Notes under the pieces: generated by a model
Database searches by the model: none
What the model was told of the DNA's origin: nothing
The model's input: the letters and a program-made list of their open reading frames with translations, nothing else
Position numbers and translations under genes: made by a program
Source: Apus apus
Lineage: Eukaryota; Chordata; Aves; Apodiformes; Apodidae
Direction of reading: 5' to 3'
NCBI RefSeq assembly: GCF_020740795.1
Contig: NC_067294.1
Coordinates: forward strand, 496,001-560,000
Length of the DNA stretch: 64,000 nt
Shown here: positions 11,601-24,185 of the stretch, in pieces
Layout: the number at the start of each line of letters is the position of its first letter
How positions within the stretch are numbered: the stretch's first letter is position 1

Positions 11601-13625
11601 AAGCACAGCAGACATCCCTGCCCTAGAGAGCAGGTCTGAAGAGATCATTGGCACAGATGAAGGGTGCAGATACTGTCTCTGCCTTATCTGTGGGGATAGG
11701 ACCAGTGGGAGTGCGAATGACTTGCCTGGAGGCAGGCAGTGAGTGCAGGACAGATCTGAGAGCTCAGCTCAGGCCCTGCCACTGCTGAGCAGTGGTTTAC
11801 ACACCGGGAAGGGAGAGCTGGTCATTATCTACATCCTGATGCCAAGGACGTGCTGGCTTTTCATAGAGATAATCGGTAACAACTGCTGTCCACTATGATT
11901 ACTAACTTTCTGCCTTCAGCATCCTGCCACAGGCTGCCAGCATTTCAACGGGATAAACGATGAGATGAAGGAGCCCAACATCCTCCCCTTTGTGTGCTCA
12001 GCTAGCACAGTTTTGTGGCTCTTTAGGATCCAGCTGGATAAAAAGAGCTATTTGAATGTAAATTAATTGCCATTACAATTCTGTTTTTCTGCTTTTCGGC
12101 AGAGGAGATAACTTCAGCCTTGTCACAGAGAACAAAACCATCAAAAGTGAACTTGTCATTTCAGTCTCTTCATATAATTAGATTCTGAGGATTCAGGCAG
12201 TTGGGTGTTTCTGCGTTACTTCTTCCCTGAGGCAGATTGCTCCTGTCTTCTAAGCACCCTGCCCCATGAGGAGCTGGCCTTCATGGGGGAAGCTGGAGAT
12301 GTGAATTGTATGGATTTAGCTGGGTATGGAAAACATTGTCATACTTTACAGGTGCAAGTGGGTGTGATTTGCAGACGGACGAGATGAAAAGCAACTGAAG
12401 GAGCCAGCAGAAGCAGGTATGGGAGCCCGTTGCTGAGATGCTGGGGCTGGATTCTGTGCTGCCACGTCTGTGCACCTGTGGCTGCTGGTGGGCGATGGCC
12501 GAGCTGAGCCCAGCACTGACACCTCTGCTCACTGACACAGCTGGCAGAGCTGGCACAGGGCACAGCAGGGTGATGGAGGCTGGCAGAGCCAGGGGCCAGC
12601 ATGTGTGAGCTGCGGTGTCTGCACAAAAGCTTTTCAGGCTTCTTCCACCCCTGGGTGCTGCTATCAGATGTTTTTGTCTCTGCTGCAGTCAGCAATCTCG
12701 GGCAGTGGTTAAGTTGTGTGTCATGGTTTTAAGCCGCACGGAAAACAAACTGTGTCAGCCCTCGGCGTGCCCGGTCATGATGCTCTGCCTCAGCACCGCG
12801 CTTCTCAGAAGTGGCTGTTTACTGTGCAGGGAGGGAACCTGCGTCCTGCTCCCTCCTCCTGCTGCTCCTGAGCCCTTTCCCATTGGCTGGGTGCTCTCCC
12901 TGTGTGTGCTGGGAACGGGAGCAGCGTGTCATGTCACTGCTGGTCTGGGCAGCAGGGTTGAGGCTGCCCTGGGCACGGGGAGCCAGGTGCTCAGCCAGCT
13001 GGGACGGTGCTGGTGGCAGGAGGGGACAGGGGTGTTGGTGGTCACCCCACGGGCAGCAGGTCTGGGTGTCTCTGATGTGTGCCTGCCACTGTTCAAAGCT
13101 GCCAGAGCCCTGCTCCTTCTGATTGCCCAACAACTCAGGATCTAGTTTTCATGTCATGTCAGGAAAGTGCTTAATTAGTGACCTTAGCCTGCCACTCTGC
13201 CTGGCAGCCCTTTTGATGGTAAGTCAGTGACCGTCATGAAGTGATGCCCAAGACCAGGGAGGACACTGCCTGCTGGCCTTGGACATCCACACCTTGCCCA
13301 GACCTAGGGCTGGAGAACGGAGCCACTCTCCCCTTTCTGTATTTCCCCATTTCCTAGGGGAGACCAACTGCCTCTGTAGCCCAGTTACACAAGACACAGG
13401 TGAATGCTATTTCCCAGCAGGTGAGGCTTGCTCCTTCCTCCCTGCAAAACCAATGAGGAATTCTGGGCCCATCAATTGTTCAGGGCACAAAGGAAACCCT
13501 CTTAAAGGGGTTGGATTGCCAAAGGAAATGTTTCTCTTCAAAGCTGTCTTCTAAATTGTGTCCCCTGTCCTGGCATCAAAACAAAATGGAGGTTCCACAC
13601 TCAAACATCCACTTACAAAATTATT

Positions 13626-13651
13626 AAAAAAAAAAAAAAAAAAAAAAAAAA
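13626..13651 (+). repeat. Poly-A run, 26 bases
   Basis: Uninterrupted A run in SH3RF2 intron 1. There is no AATAAA just upstream on the plus strand and no recognisable gene sequence before it, so a processed retrocopy is not supported. Confidence 0.95.
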
Positions 13652-16600
13652 GAAGTCACGGTTCTTTATTAGTTGGCACAGTGCCTTGCACAGGGGAGTC
13701 CTGCTGCTAAATGAGGTTTGAATGCCTGAGAACTAATAGCAGCAGAACAAAGCCCAGCATTTAAGAGCAGGCACCAACTGCAGTTTTTCTTGTGAGAAGG
13801 GCAGGGGAAGAGTAAAGGAGAGCAGGATAAGGTTTAGATGGCAGCAGTGGATGCATCTTCTCCCTGCCAAGATCCAGCCTCACCCCTCTCAGGATGTTTT
13901 TTAGCTCCAGCCTGGGCACACAGGCAGAGCTGCATGTGGACATGCCTCCTACTCCTCTCCCCTCCCTTCTGGAGGGGAGAATCACAAACTCAGGCCAATG
14001 ACCAAGTTTGTGGAGCCAGGGATGGTGGCCAGCCACCAGAGGGGAAACTCTGTGAGAAGAGGAGGACTCCCAGACTTTCAGCCTCCTCACTGACCACGAT
14101 ACTTAGCAGGTGAAGACACACGCTGAGAAACTCTGCTGTTCTATTCCTGACTTGCCATCTGAGCCTGACTCATTGCCTTGGTAACAAATTAAAACACTTT
14201 TATGTGTTTGCAGCTTGGTACCTTATTTTGTAAAACCAGGGAAACTGGCTCCTGGTGCTGGCCATGGAGGTCCTGGCTTTTTCCTGCCCCATGACATTGC
14301 GCCAGAGCTTTGGGAGTGGCTGGAGAGGTGCTGGAACAGGAGCCAGCACGGTGGGGCTGCAGGGACACAGCCAGGAGTCCCTTTGTGGCAAAGGGGCAAT
14401 CGATGCCTCTCTGTGTTTTCCAGGTGCCAATAAGGGGGTCAGCTGGGAATGGCCATGCCTGCTGCGTCTGCTCACCCACCGACAGCGCCGAGGGGAGTTT
14501 GCTGGTCGTGGAAATGACTTGGGCAGTTGTAAGATGATCATGGAGCACCCAGCCTGCTGCAAAGCCACCCATCATGCCAGGTCCTGGCTGGAGAACGACA
14601 GACCCATCTCGCATTTACAGTGCAATGGGGTGTTTCCTCCTCCATCCCATCAAAACAGTATTTTCTTTTTAATCTTTCCATAGGGAACCTGACGTAACCC
14701 TCGTGCCCTGACTCCCCAGCTGCGGTTCTGCCCGACACTCCTCACCAATGGAACGGGTGGCTCAGGCTCCTGGCACGGGAAACACCAGCTCTTCCTCATG
14801 GCTGCAGCAACGCTCACTGCAAAGCTTCCCACTGCTCTGCTCCTGGATCTGCTGTCGTTGCACAGACAGCTCTTGGGGTGTGTATTGTCAGGCAGTCTGC
14901 GAGATGACTTCACTGTCTCTTTGCAGTAGATAAAAGTGCTAAAACTACATGCAAAGGAGAAAAAGGCAGAGGACGCTGTCCTGTGCAGGGCCAGCACTGC
15001 CAGAACAGTCCCTTGGGTCACACTCAGTGCTTTTTTAGGCTGAGACAAACTCTGGTGGGATGTGGCTGTGGAGGAGCTTTGTGGCAAGCCCTTTCTCCCA
15101 GAAGGCCATACAGAAATTTTAGCCAAATAAAAGCTCAGTTTTCAGCTGAGGGGCCCTGTGGCACCAGCAGCACCACCCACAGCAGCTGCTGGGTGCGTGG
15201 GGTGGAAAACCACTGTTTTTTTCCACTGGTTTCCCTCTCTGGAGGAAAAGGAGCCAGTGCCACCTCCTAAGGCACAGCCAATGTGCCTGTGCAGGGTCTC
15301 TACCATTTGTAACATCTGCTTAGCTCTTGTCCATCCTAAAGTGATATGATGTGTTATGAGGTCATTACTGTGTCTGCACAAGGAAGAGTTTGGTTTTGTT
15401 TGGGTTTGGTTTGTTTTTTGGGGGGAGGGCAGAGAGGGTGGTTTGCACAGTGAGTGGGTCAGGAAACATGTTTGCCTCCTCTGGCTGCAAACGTGAAGGT
15501 TGCTTTCAATAAGGTTTCAAAAAAGATCCAGCAATCCAAGTCCTGTCTGTCAAACTCAAAAAGAACCTGGAGATGTTTCTCGAGTAGAAGAAAATACCAA
15601 GACACAGGCACTATATATAGACGTCCATGTGAAGGTGGCAACGTTGGAGTTTGGTGTATTTTTATCCCAATAGAGGTGTTATCTGTCTATCTCCCATGAT
15701 ATGCTGGAGGGGGGAGTTACAGCACTAGGTTCATGTGCAGAGAAAATAGCCAGAGTCACGGTTAAATTTGTGTGGTCTGTGTTTTCCAAAGCCAAGCTGC
15801 CATGCTCACAATTTTTCTCCTCTGGCTCACTGCCCTGTATTTGTTGCATGACAAAGTTCATCATCCAAGTAGCTGTTTAGTGGCCTGGGTGAATTTTTGC
15901 CATGCTTAGGGTACAGTTTAGGTCTGCTACTCATCAGAGAAGTACGGGCGTTCTGTGGAGACCTCGGCACACATGATCTTTCTGTTCTCTCACCAGCAGC
16001 AAAGCCGTGTTTAGCTGACGTTGGGGCTGCAGCCAGATAAGAAGGATGCTTCAGCACAAGACGTAACCACATCTGGCACATGCCAGGGGCGGTTCCTACC
16101 AGTTCAAAGGCTTCAGCGTCGATTATTTACTCATTCACCTCCTAGCAAATCCTTTTATTCTTAAATTCCAGACAGTTTATTATGTGGAGATCCTGAAAAT
16201 CCAAAGTCTTGTCCTCTCTGCATAGATGTTAAAACCTGGCCAGACGTGCCAGGAACAGCTGGGGGCAGTGGCCCTGCCTCCCTGCAGCTCTGCCCGCGCG
16301 GCTGCTCCCAGGGTGGCTCAGGCCAGAGATAGACAGACCCAGGATGTGCCCACCCCATGGTACCACATAGGAGGCAGGTTCAAAAGTGATTTAAATGCTA
16401 GCAAATGAGAAATAGTATGGGATGGGCTGTAATTAGTATATTCCTTTTTTTTTTTTTTAAAGGCTGGCTCCATTAAATTCCTCACTGCAAACCGAGTACT
16501 GTATTACTGCTGATTCTGCAGCTCTGCTGGGCCTGCCTGCACTCCTCTTTTCGAATTATATGAGTTCTTGGCTTGCTTGGTGACAAAGGGATTTATTTTA

Positions 16601-17309
16601 CTTTTTTGTCTTCAAGGATGCTCATGAGATGAAGAGCAAAAAGCTTGGCAAGGAAACATCCCTGCTGAGAAGACAAACTTTGATCAAACTTGTGATTTTC
16701 TCAGCTCCATGGAGTAAAGGAAGTTTATTTATAGAACGACTTCTTTGGTAAAAACAAAACACATCCTGAATCCTGCTTTTGATGGCGTATCTGGCTGCAG
16801 TGCAGCGTGGTGCACGGTAATTGTATTTGCTTTGTAGCATGAAGTGGTGTAGAGTATTAGTGGTAATTAGCAGTCTGTGCAGATTGGGGCAGTTGGGAGA
16901 GCACACGACCTTCCACTGCAGTTGCAAATGAGAGCTGTGTTTGAGAGTACCCAGGAAGGCGACTGTGCTGGGATCTCCTCTAGCGGAGGAGCTGCTCTCC
17001 CTCTGATTTGTGACAAAACCATCTGCTCTGTAGTTCAAGCCCTTTGGAGGCCTCTGCTCACCCAGGGTTCTTCAGATTAATACCCTGAATCTGTCACCAC
17101 GGTGACAAGCCACCCTCACTGCTGCCTTGCTTCTGCCCTGCACAGGCCCTCCCAAGCAGTCCCTGCCACAGCCTGGGGACACGCGGCTGCTGCCAGTGCC
17201 GGGGGGGTCCCCAGGCACTAATGCCCCACTAGAGCACCTAAAAGGACATCTGCTCCTGCCTACATGTATTTAAAACCGCCAAACCCAAACGTGACTAATA
17301 GGTTGCATT

Positions 17310-17365
17310 CTTCACCTTGCAGCTGAGGATTCCAAAGTGTTTTATAATTAATTAACTAATTAAGT
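17310..17365. repeat. Possible ancient amniote repeat remnant
   Basis: Contains TTCCAAAGTGTTTTATAA after a CACCTTGCAGCTGAG stretch. It resembles the 'cttcaaagcgctttacaaa' core shared by old L3/MIR-like elements. Short and diverged; recognition is by eye only. Confidence 0.35.
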
Positions 17366-18554
17366 CTAAGAGCGTTTCAGTTAACGTGGTTTTATGTCCC
17401 TTCTCTCAGCCCTGTGCCCCTGCAGGGAGCTGGCCCAGCCAGGGCTCCCTCACCTGGTGCTCCCTGGCTCTGCCCAGTCCCACCAGCTTGGCCTTGAAAC
17501 ACTTCTGGAAGCTGCAGACTGAGGGAGGTCACCATTATACCTTGGCAAAAACAAGTTCCTACCTGTCCTGAGAACTAGGCAAAAGAAGAGTGAAACGGGT
17601 GAGAGGGAAGAGCAGATGAGTGTATTTGTACTTTTTTATCTGGGTCCGGGGGAGCTCGGAGGTATGAGGACAGACTGCCCAGCCCCTGCTCCCCCAGCGG
17701 GTGCTGCAGCCAGGCTGGGCTGTGTCACCCACCTGCCCCTGCTGCCCCAGCCCCTCTGGGAGAGCATCGCCCGGCGCCTCTGGGGACTGAGCTACATCTC
17801 ATCTCAGCTGAAGCCTAATTTCTGGCTGCAGAGGTTCCAGGCCGGCTCTCTGGGACGGCTCAGGCTCTGCCGCCGAGCACGCCTGCCTGCCCAGCCCCAG
17901 CCAGGCGGGGCCCCAGGAAAAGGACCCGAGCTGTGTGTCTCAGGGCCACACTGCCACACTTTCCACTGGGAAAACCCGAGACAGGAGCTCCTCAGAGATG
18001 CCTGTTTTGACGTGCCACCCATCCAAGATGACTTATCGTCGCCACAGAGATTCCCTGGCCGATGCACAGCCGCTGGTCCCACGGGACTGAGGGACCTACC
18101 GCAGCACTGCCCGCCCCGGCCACCTCCAGGGGGGACAAAACCTGCCCGGGTCTGCCTGGAAGTTTATAGCTCTGCACTTCTGAAAAGCGCTCTGAGGTTT
18201 AACAGCCATTTGAGAAAAGCTTTTGAATGTTATGAAAGGGTTTGTAGAGACATTGCACAGAAGAAGAGTTCAGGAGGGACAAATGGGAATCCAGGATGTG
18301 AAGGTGAAGCCACATGGCAGTCTCTACCCCAAATGCAGTCTGAGCCAAGCTCCTTCAACAGGCCTAATATCATGTTCTCATTGTTTAAGAAAAGCTTTTG
18401 TACTGTTACAGATAATGACAGAAACAACTTAGAATTTTAAAATCAGCCTAGCAAATAATTCCCAGATAAAGTTAGTAACTCGAATTTAATACTTTCCATT
18501 AGTGAACCTCTAAGTATTTTGCTGGGACACAAGCATCATTACATGCTCCCCTTC

Positions 18555-18605
18555 CTTTTCTAAGGCTGGGGAAACTGAGGTGCAGTGACGGGAAACACCT
18601 TTCTC
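18555..18605. repeat. Possible ancient MIR/L3-like repeat remnant
   Basis: Contains GGCTGGGGAAACTGAGGTGC, close to the 'atggggaaactgaggcacagag' core typical of ancient amniote SINE/LINE tails. Only a short segment is recognisable. Confidence 0.4.
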
Positions 18606-18997
18606 CACCTCTAACAGTTACAGCTCTGCAATTACTGCTGTAATTGTCATCAGTCAAAATTCAATATATTGCCCGAAAGTCAAAGTGCCTGAAATGCGCC
18701 CTCCCCAGAACTCATGAAGCACCTGAAAACCCCTGGGGAAAACAGCTGCTGTGAAGTTTTTGTAAGAAGAACAAGCTGGGTTTCCCGCAGCCTGAGAGTC
18801 ACTGCAATTGCTGTTGTGATGAGCTCGGAATAGTCAGATACCACAAGGAAACAGCAGCCAGATTTGCAAGCAAAACGATCTCTCTTACTTCAAACATTTC
18901 TGCAGTCCTGCTAACAGGAAAGTTTCATAGCTCTTGGCACTCAAAAAGAAAGCTTTCTATGCTGACGGACAGAGTAAAAAACGTGGACAGTCCTTAC

Positions 18998-19369
18998 CCC
19001 TTCCATGTGGACCCTGGGATTTGTTGCCAGCCGGTGCTGATGAAGCTGCAACCCTCTGGGAACTCTCCTGATGGAGGCAGGGGAGGACAGGACCCCCGAC
19101 CTCTGGATTGTGCCAAACCTGGTAACACTTTGTCCACACCGGACTCCATCCAGGAGACGAATGAGGAGCAGGTTGGAGGGCAGCTGCTCGATGCTGCAGA
19201 GCACCAGGGTCCTGCACTCGGGGCACCTGAGCTCCTTTTGGGATTTCAGGATCCTCTGCAGACAGGGCTTGCAGAAAGTGTGCTGGCAAGGCAGCACCTT
19301 CGCTGTGGCATCGAGCTTTTCAAAGCACACAGGACACTCCAACAGGTCAAGGAGAGCTAAATCATCCAT
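18998..19369 (-). CDS. SH3RF2: SH3RF2 first coding exon: RING finger E3 domain
   Basis: The ATG is at 19369 (minus strand). The exon encodes 124 residues and ends at a donor GGG|GTAAGG, phase 0, which joins in frame to the acceptor at 4422. Residues 12-52 form a complete C3HC4 RING finger: C12, C15, C28, H30, C33, C36, C49 and C52, in the order [21 protein letters not shown] fingers bind two zinc ions and recruit ubiquitin-conjugating enzymes. SH3RF2 (POSHER) is reported to lower the level of the related scaffold SH3RF1/POSH, inhibit protein phosphatase 1 and stabilise PAK4, dampening JNK-driven apoptosis. The start [15 protein letters not shown] is nearly identical to mammalian SH3RF2. The 45 residues after the RING are poorly conserved until RVHMEG, as usual for this linker. 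The start codon agrees with the family N-terminus. Confidence 0.95.
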
Positions 19370-19593
19370 TTTCAGCGCAGCGCTCTGTCAGGAGTGGAGC
19401 CGGAACCATCCACATGCCCCATCCACCGGCGCGGGCTGCCACGCTGTCCTGCGCCCGCGGGAGCCGCGCCGGAGTCCTGCGCTCAGGCAGCTATCCTGCA
19501 AGAGGGAGAGGGAGGAGGGAGAAAGAGCAGAACTTGACTGCTGGAGTATGTAATACATCCCACCTACATTGCAAAGCAGTGCCTCACCAGCCA

Positions 19594-19603
19594 ATTTGCA
19601 AAT
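19594..19603. promoter_or_regulatory. ATTTGCAAAT palindrome (octamer/POU-like or C/EBP-like)
   Basis: A ten-base palindrome close to the POU octamer ATGCAAAT, next to a GCCAAT box, about 225 bases upstream of the SH3RF2 ATG. Binding is inferred from motif similarity only. Confidence 0.4.
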
Positions 19604-19634
19604 GTATACTTTGCGCTCACATCCAAGTTTGAAG

Positions 19635-19652
19635 TGAGTCACTCGTGACTCA
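19635..19652. promoter_or_regulatory. Inverted pair of AP-1 sites
   Basis: TGAGTCA and TGACTCA, both perfect AP-1 (JUN/FOS) consensus sites, face each other with four bases between them. The dyad is 18 bases long and broken only at its centre. It lies about 270 bases upstream of the SH3RF2 start codon. Confidence 0.75.
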
Positions 19653-22139
19653 GTCCGCGGGGGGACGGCGTCCGGGCTGACGCCAGAGGCAGGAGCCCCG
19701 GGTCCTGCTCCCCGGGCGGCAGATCCCGTAGCTCGGAGGGGCCTGCAGGGTCCCCCCCGGGCCGGGCAGGGTGCCCCCCTGGCCGGGCAGCGCTGGCTGC
19801 AGCAGGACAGGCGTGCACAGCCCTGCTCGGGCTGCACTCCGAGCTGCCCTTAACGCTCCCTGCACATCCTACCTGACACGACAGAGAAAAATTTACCAGC
19901 TCAGGAGATAAGAGTCCAGGATAAACATCAGACTGGACCTGTTTCCTCTGGGCTCCGGCTGAAGGCAGCTGCTTGCTGCACGCCTCTCTCGCACACCTAC
20001 ACGCCTCGTTTTTCAGATCAGTCCCAATTAAGCTCGCTCTCTACCCGTTTTGCAGCAGTTCTATAAAAAGTCCTTCAAACACAAGCGCTCTCTGGAGGTA
20101 CCTGGCAGGGAGGCGAGGCGCTCCGCAGTGCCATCCTCGCCCGGTTTGGCTGCCTCAGCTCTCTGAAGCAACCCAAGACGATTATTCCTCCCACAGCCTG
20201 AAGTCACTCAACCCGTTCAGCTCCCCCGGCGCTGCGGGCTGGCAGGACCGAAGCGCACACCGGGCCGGGATGCAAGCCCGGGCTTGCGGCAGCGGCGCGG
20301 CCCCGCAGCGCCGGGGGTGCTGAGCGGAACGGAGCTGGAGCTGAGGCTGGCACGGCGGCTGCCGGGTGCCAGGCCCGAGGTGGCCGTGGCTTCCTGCTCC
20401 TGTGCTGGAAGCAGGGAGTGAGGGCTCCGGCCGCCTCTTCCTACAGGTGCTCAGCTCAGCAGCAGCTGCTCTGAGGGATGAGGGACAAACCTGTTGTGGG
20501 GGCTGGCACCCTGTGTGACTTCCAGTGCCATCCCTATGGGCTCCAGCAGCTCCCAGCTGCTGGGCGAGGGGCTCTGTGCTGGGCTAGCCACAAGAGGGTG
20601 ATGAGAGTGTCCAGATCCCACCACTGCTCCCTGTGGGATGTGTCCCCATGCACTGCCTGGAGATCCAAGCCCAACAGCAGCAGCGTGGGGTCGGCCGTGG
20701 GCACCTTTCCCCAGTGAGAGACCAGCTGTGGCATGGGAAGGCCAGAGGGACCTTTCACAGTGTCCATGATTGGCATTCACTTTATCAGCTGAATTTCTAT
20801 CTCAGCTCTGCCTTGCTCACACATACTGATGAGCTGCCTAACACAAGAGCAGTGAAGACCTAAGACTTTTCCTTACAACCCCTGCCATATCTTAGTCATG
20901 TGTTTACAACCTACAAGTAATACAAATACTAGACAAGAAGACTGTAAATCTGAAGGAATGGTTTCTACTTGATCCTCTCACAGATAATGTCACCAGAAGG
21001 CACATACATCCCTTCCCTTTTCTCAGGACTCAGAAGTCCAGCGTGTAAAGGGTTAATATGTTTTTTAAAAAAGTGTTCTTCCCCCAGATCATGATTTTGC
21101 AAAAAAAAAGTTTTGTTTTGTTTTGTTTTTTAAACAGTGGCCATTTGGCTAAATTAAAATGTTGACAAACATCTTCAGGATAATGCAAGAAACCAATGAC
21201 CTCACTCTTTCATCTCGAGTTTCCTTTATACTTTGGCATTTCTCTGCAGTCTGTCATATGTTGATTTGTGCTTGGCTGAGTGAGTGCACACTTTTTAATG
21301 AATGATGTTGTAAATAATATCATCTCATCTACTGATGTTTTTAAATGCAATGCATGACATAGACTATATTGAAAACAAGGGTTTTGAAGGTTGTATTTCT
21401 TTTTTACATATTCTTCCATATTTGTGCTCTGTGATTAACACTCGTTCTATTTTCATCTGATTAGAAAGGAAACAGAATTATGAATTATCCTGCAGTGGGC
21501 AAGAGGAGGAAATGAAGTTGATCGGCTGGTTTTGTGCACACCAGTTAATGCTAATCTCCAGCCAAATCTGGTTTGTGGGTATTCCTTCAGTTTTTCCTGA
21601 ACTTTAAGGCCAGTCTGCTTTGGCTGTACTACCAAAACACACTGAAACTCTGCTGGGGAGCAGCACCTGTTTTGCAGCACACAGCTCCCAGTGAATTCCC
21701 AAAGGAAAGCAGCAGCTGCTGCCTAAGCACACAGCTCAGCGCAGACCCAGGCCCCTGGAGGGCCCAGCCCAGGGATCCTGTGGTGCTGAGCACATTCGGG
21801 GGGCCTAGGTGGAACCCAGGTATCCAGGGGACCCAGGGTGTCTGGAGAGCACTGTGCCTGCAAGGTGCTGGTCCAAGGCAGCAGCTACTCCCTGGGCTCC
21901 CTGTGGAGGAAAATATGGAGCTGTGGGAAGCACTCTGTGCTCTTCATCTGAGAATGGCACTGGTGCTACAGCTCTGGGCAGCCTCATCCTTGGAATATGA
22001 CAGTGATTCCAGCCCCTCCTCTGCCTGCCTGGGCCACACAGGCTGTGGATCACTGGATTGCTGAGGCAGGGACAGGGCTTTTTCCAAGCAGGAGTTTCTA
22101 AATGGCCTCGTGCAGTGAGGCTCTGATCCTGGGTTCTGC

Positions 22140-22300
22140 TGCAATATAAAAGCTGATGATACTAACACTTAGCATTTATATAACACTTCAGCTCTTCAAA
22201 GCACTTTTCAAATGCTAATTCATCTGTGGAATGCCCCTCGGGCTAAGCATCACCCCTACTTTACATGGAGAAAACCTGGAGATGAGGCCACACAGCATAT
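22140..22300. repeat. Ancient amniote L3/MIR-like repeat remnant
   Basis: The run TTATATAACACTTCAGCTCT followed by TCAAAGCACTTTTCAAATGC, then CACCCCTACTTTACATGGAG and AAACCTGGAGATGAGG, follows the layout of old CR1-L3/MIR-type tails ('cttcaaagcactttacaaa ... ccccattttacagatggggaaactgagg'). It is diverged, so assignment to a subfamily needs a repeat library. Confidence 0.55.
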
Positions 22301-23439
22301 CAATGTCCAGCTTGGGATCAGGATGTGAGGCTTTCCTGGTTCTCCACTTAACACTCAGACCATCCCATTGAACCTTATTGTCTGCCATCACCTGTCCCTT
22401 GCAATGCATCTCATAATTGGGGTTAAAAAAGAAAGGCAAAGCTAGAAAGCTGCTGGTCCTTCTCTTTCATTTACAGAGTCTCTGTTTGATGTCAATGTTG
22501 TAATTAACTCCAGGCTGGATGCAGCAGGGTGCCTGGTCTGGAGGACACAGCTTCTCAGCAGCTGGCACTGCTGAAGGCTCCTGCCTGGCCACGGCCATGA
22601 GGGTCTGTAGAAGCCCCCTGAGCTGGCTGGAACACCCATTGCCACAGTCTTGTAACCACAGTGGTTTATCCTGGGGCTGGAAATCGGGAAACAAGGTTGA
22701 GAGCAGAAGTAGTTCTGAGGTGCCTGTCCTTGCTCCAGTGCTGAGTGGCTGTGCCAGTGTATTCCCCAAGGAGCTGTGTCCTTCAGCTTCACCCACCCCC
22801 AAAACTGACTTAGACACGAGCTTAAATGGATCCCAAACCAAACAGCAAATGGGCTTTGGTCCCCATCAGCCTGCAGGAGCCTCGCTGTCGAGGGAAGGCT
22901 TCTGTCCACCTGGACACCATCAGCACAGAGACATCCTGTGATGAGCACAGGAGCTCATCCATGTGCTCCTCCTCTGAGAAAGCGGCTGTTCCCAGCACAT
23001 GGCACACATCAGAGGTGAACTGAGCTGTGTCACTCCTCAGAGCATGAGGGGTTACACCCACGGTTCTTGCTGCTGGCTCCCAAGGCCTGGTGTGTACTGT
23101 GGTGAGGAGCGTTTGGTTGGTTTTCTCCAAGCTGTCATGGCAGGTGCCTTGTGAGAGCATCCATCTCTCCCACCCCCTGGCTCCAAACCTTTCTCCGCTT
23201 GGTTTCTATGGGAAAAAATGGCACAGATTTCTGTATTTACCTGAGCATATGCAGCTCACGGCCTGACATACCGGGATGCATCCTTACACTGTGAGTTTCC
23301 TTGCACTCCCTGTGCCTGCTGGGCAGAGTTACCAGGAGATAAGGCGTTGATACAAGAAATGGAAAACTCCACTCGTTTCACACCTATCATACATCATAGC
23401 TGGGAAAACGTCTGGTGAAAACCCTGCTGTTGCAAAGCA

Positions 23440-24185
23440 AACTGACACTTGATCCACGCAGCCCCCGTGCCTGGGTGGCTGACCCTGGAGGTGTCAGGGA
23501 CCCCGTGTCCCCCCAGCCCTGCGGGGCTCCGGGCTGCAGGGACACCAACCGGGAGTGCGTGTGGCAGGAGGGCAGGGGCACGGCAGCGCTTCCAGGGGGC
23601 TCTGAACGCCTCTGCTGCCCTGATCCCGTGCGCGGATGCCCCACGCCTCCTCCTCCGGGGAACATGGACCTTTCCGGCTGTTTTTAGCTCCTGCAGGGCA
23701 GGGAGAGGGGGTGTCTCTTGCAGGCTGCTACAAATTATAGATCTGAAGCTAACAGCCTGTCCTGCTGCCCACCCCCAAGCACAGCGCCTGGTGTTGCTGC
23801 TGAAGGGGGGAGAACAGCAGGTCCTGCCTGTGCCTGGGCACCCCGAGGTGCCCCGGAGAGCGGGGGTGACCCCCCGGGTCTGCCGCCCGGCTCCCCGGGA
23901 CAGCGGCGGGACGGACACGCGGGCTCCTGCAGATTTAGACAAGCCTGCACACTTAGTGGAGACGTTGCGCTTGCTTGAAGACATAATTAGGGCAGTGTGG
24001 ATCTGCAGGGAGTGCACAGCACGGGGACCTGCAGCCAGCGGAGCAGGAACCTCCCCGAAATCCTGCACCTCTCGAAACAGCCCCCGTCCCCTCCGCTACA
24101 TCCCGGTCCCAGCAGCAACCAGCGGCTGCGCGGCTCCGCTGCCCCTCCTCACCTCCTGCGGGACGCACAGCAGGGGCAAAGAGAT
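23440..24185. promoter_or_regulatory. Orphan CpG-rich block in the SH3RF2-GRXCR2 intergenic region
   Basis: Locally high G+C with many CpG (for example around 23620-23640 and 23850-23925). Long open frames exist on both strands, as expected from high GC, with no domain or splice pattern. It could be a promoter of a non-coding RNA or a distal regulatory island; it lies 4 kb from SH3RF2 and 6 kb from GRXCR2. Confidence 0.45.

Larger units (their letters stand above)
4423..18997. other. SH3RF2: SH3RF2 intron 1 (about 14.6 kb)
   Basis: This separates the RING exon from the first SH3 exon; both flanking splice sites are canonical. It holds a CR1 3' fragment near 5.57 kb, a 21-base palindrome at 5127-5147, a 26-base poly-A run at 13626-13651, and CG-richer patches near 5.15-5.3 kb and 17.65-18.15 kb. 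Scattered short segments resemble ancient amniote repeats. Open frames here, including a 274-codon frame on the plus strand at 17616-18440, show no family resemblance or splice structure, so I do not call them genes. Confidence 0.75.
19390..20330. promoter_or_regulatory. SH3RF2: SH3RF2 5' flank: CG-rich promoter region
   Basis: The region upstream of the SH3RF2 start codon is rich in CpG at 19420-19490, 19655-19850 and 20090-20330, with a lower-GC gap between. It contains an inverted pair of AP-1 sites (19635-19652), a GCCAAT motif at about 19590 and an ATTTGCAAAT octamer-like palindrome at 19594-19603. A 5' untranslated exon and the transcription start should lie here, but I cannot place the start exactly. 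A possible splice acceptor (cctgacag) lies 18 bases before the ATG. Confidence 0.55.

Noticed and set aside
13600..13720. Poly-A run as the tail of a processed retrocopy
   Set aside because: No polyadenylation signal, target-site duplication or gene-like sequence upstream.
22442..22948. 168-codon minus-strand frame, considered as a retroelement or novel gene
   Set aside because: No reverse transcriptase, integrase, gag or protease motif and no flanking long terminal repeats.
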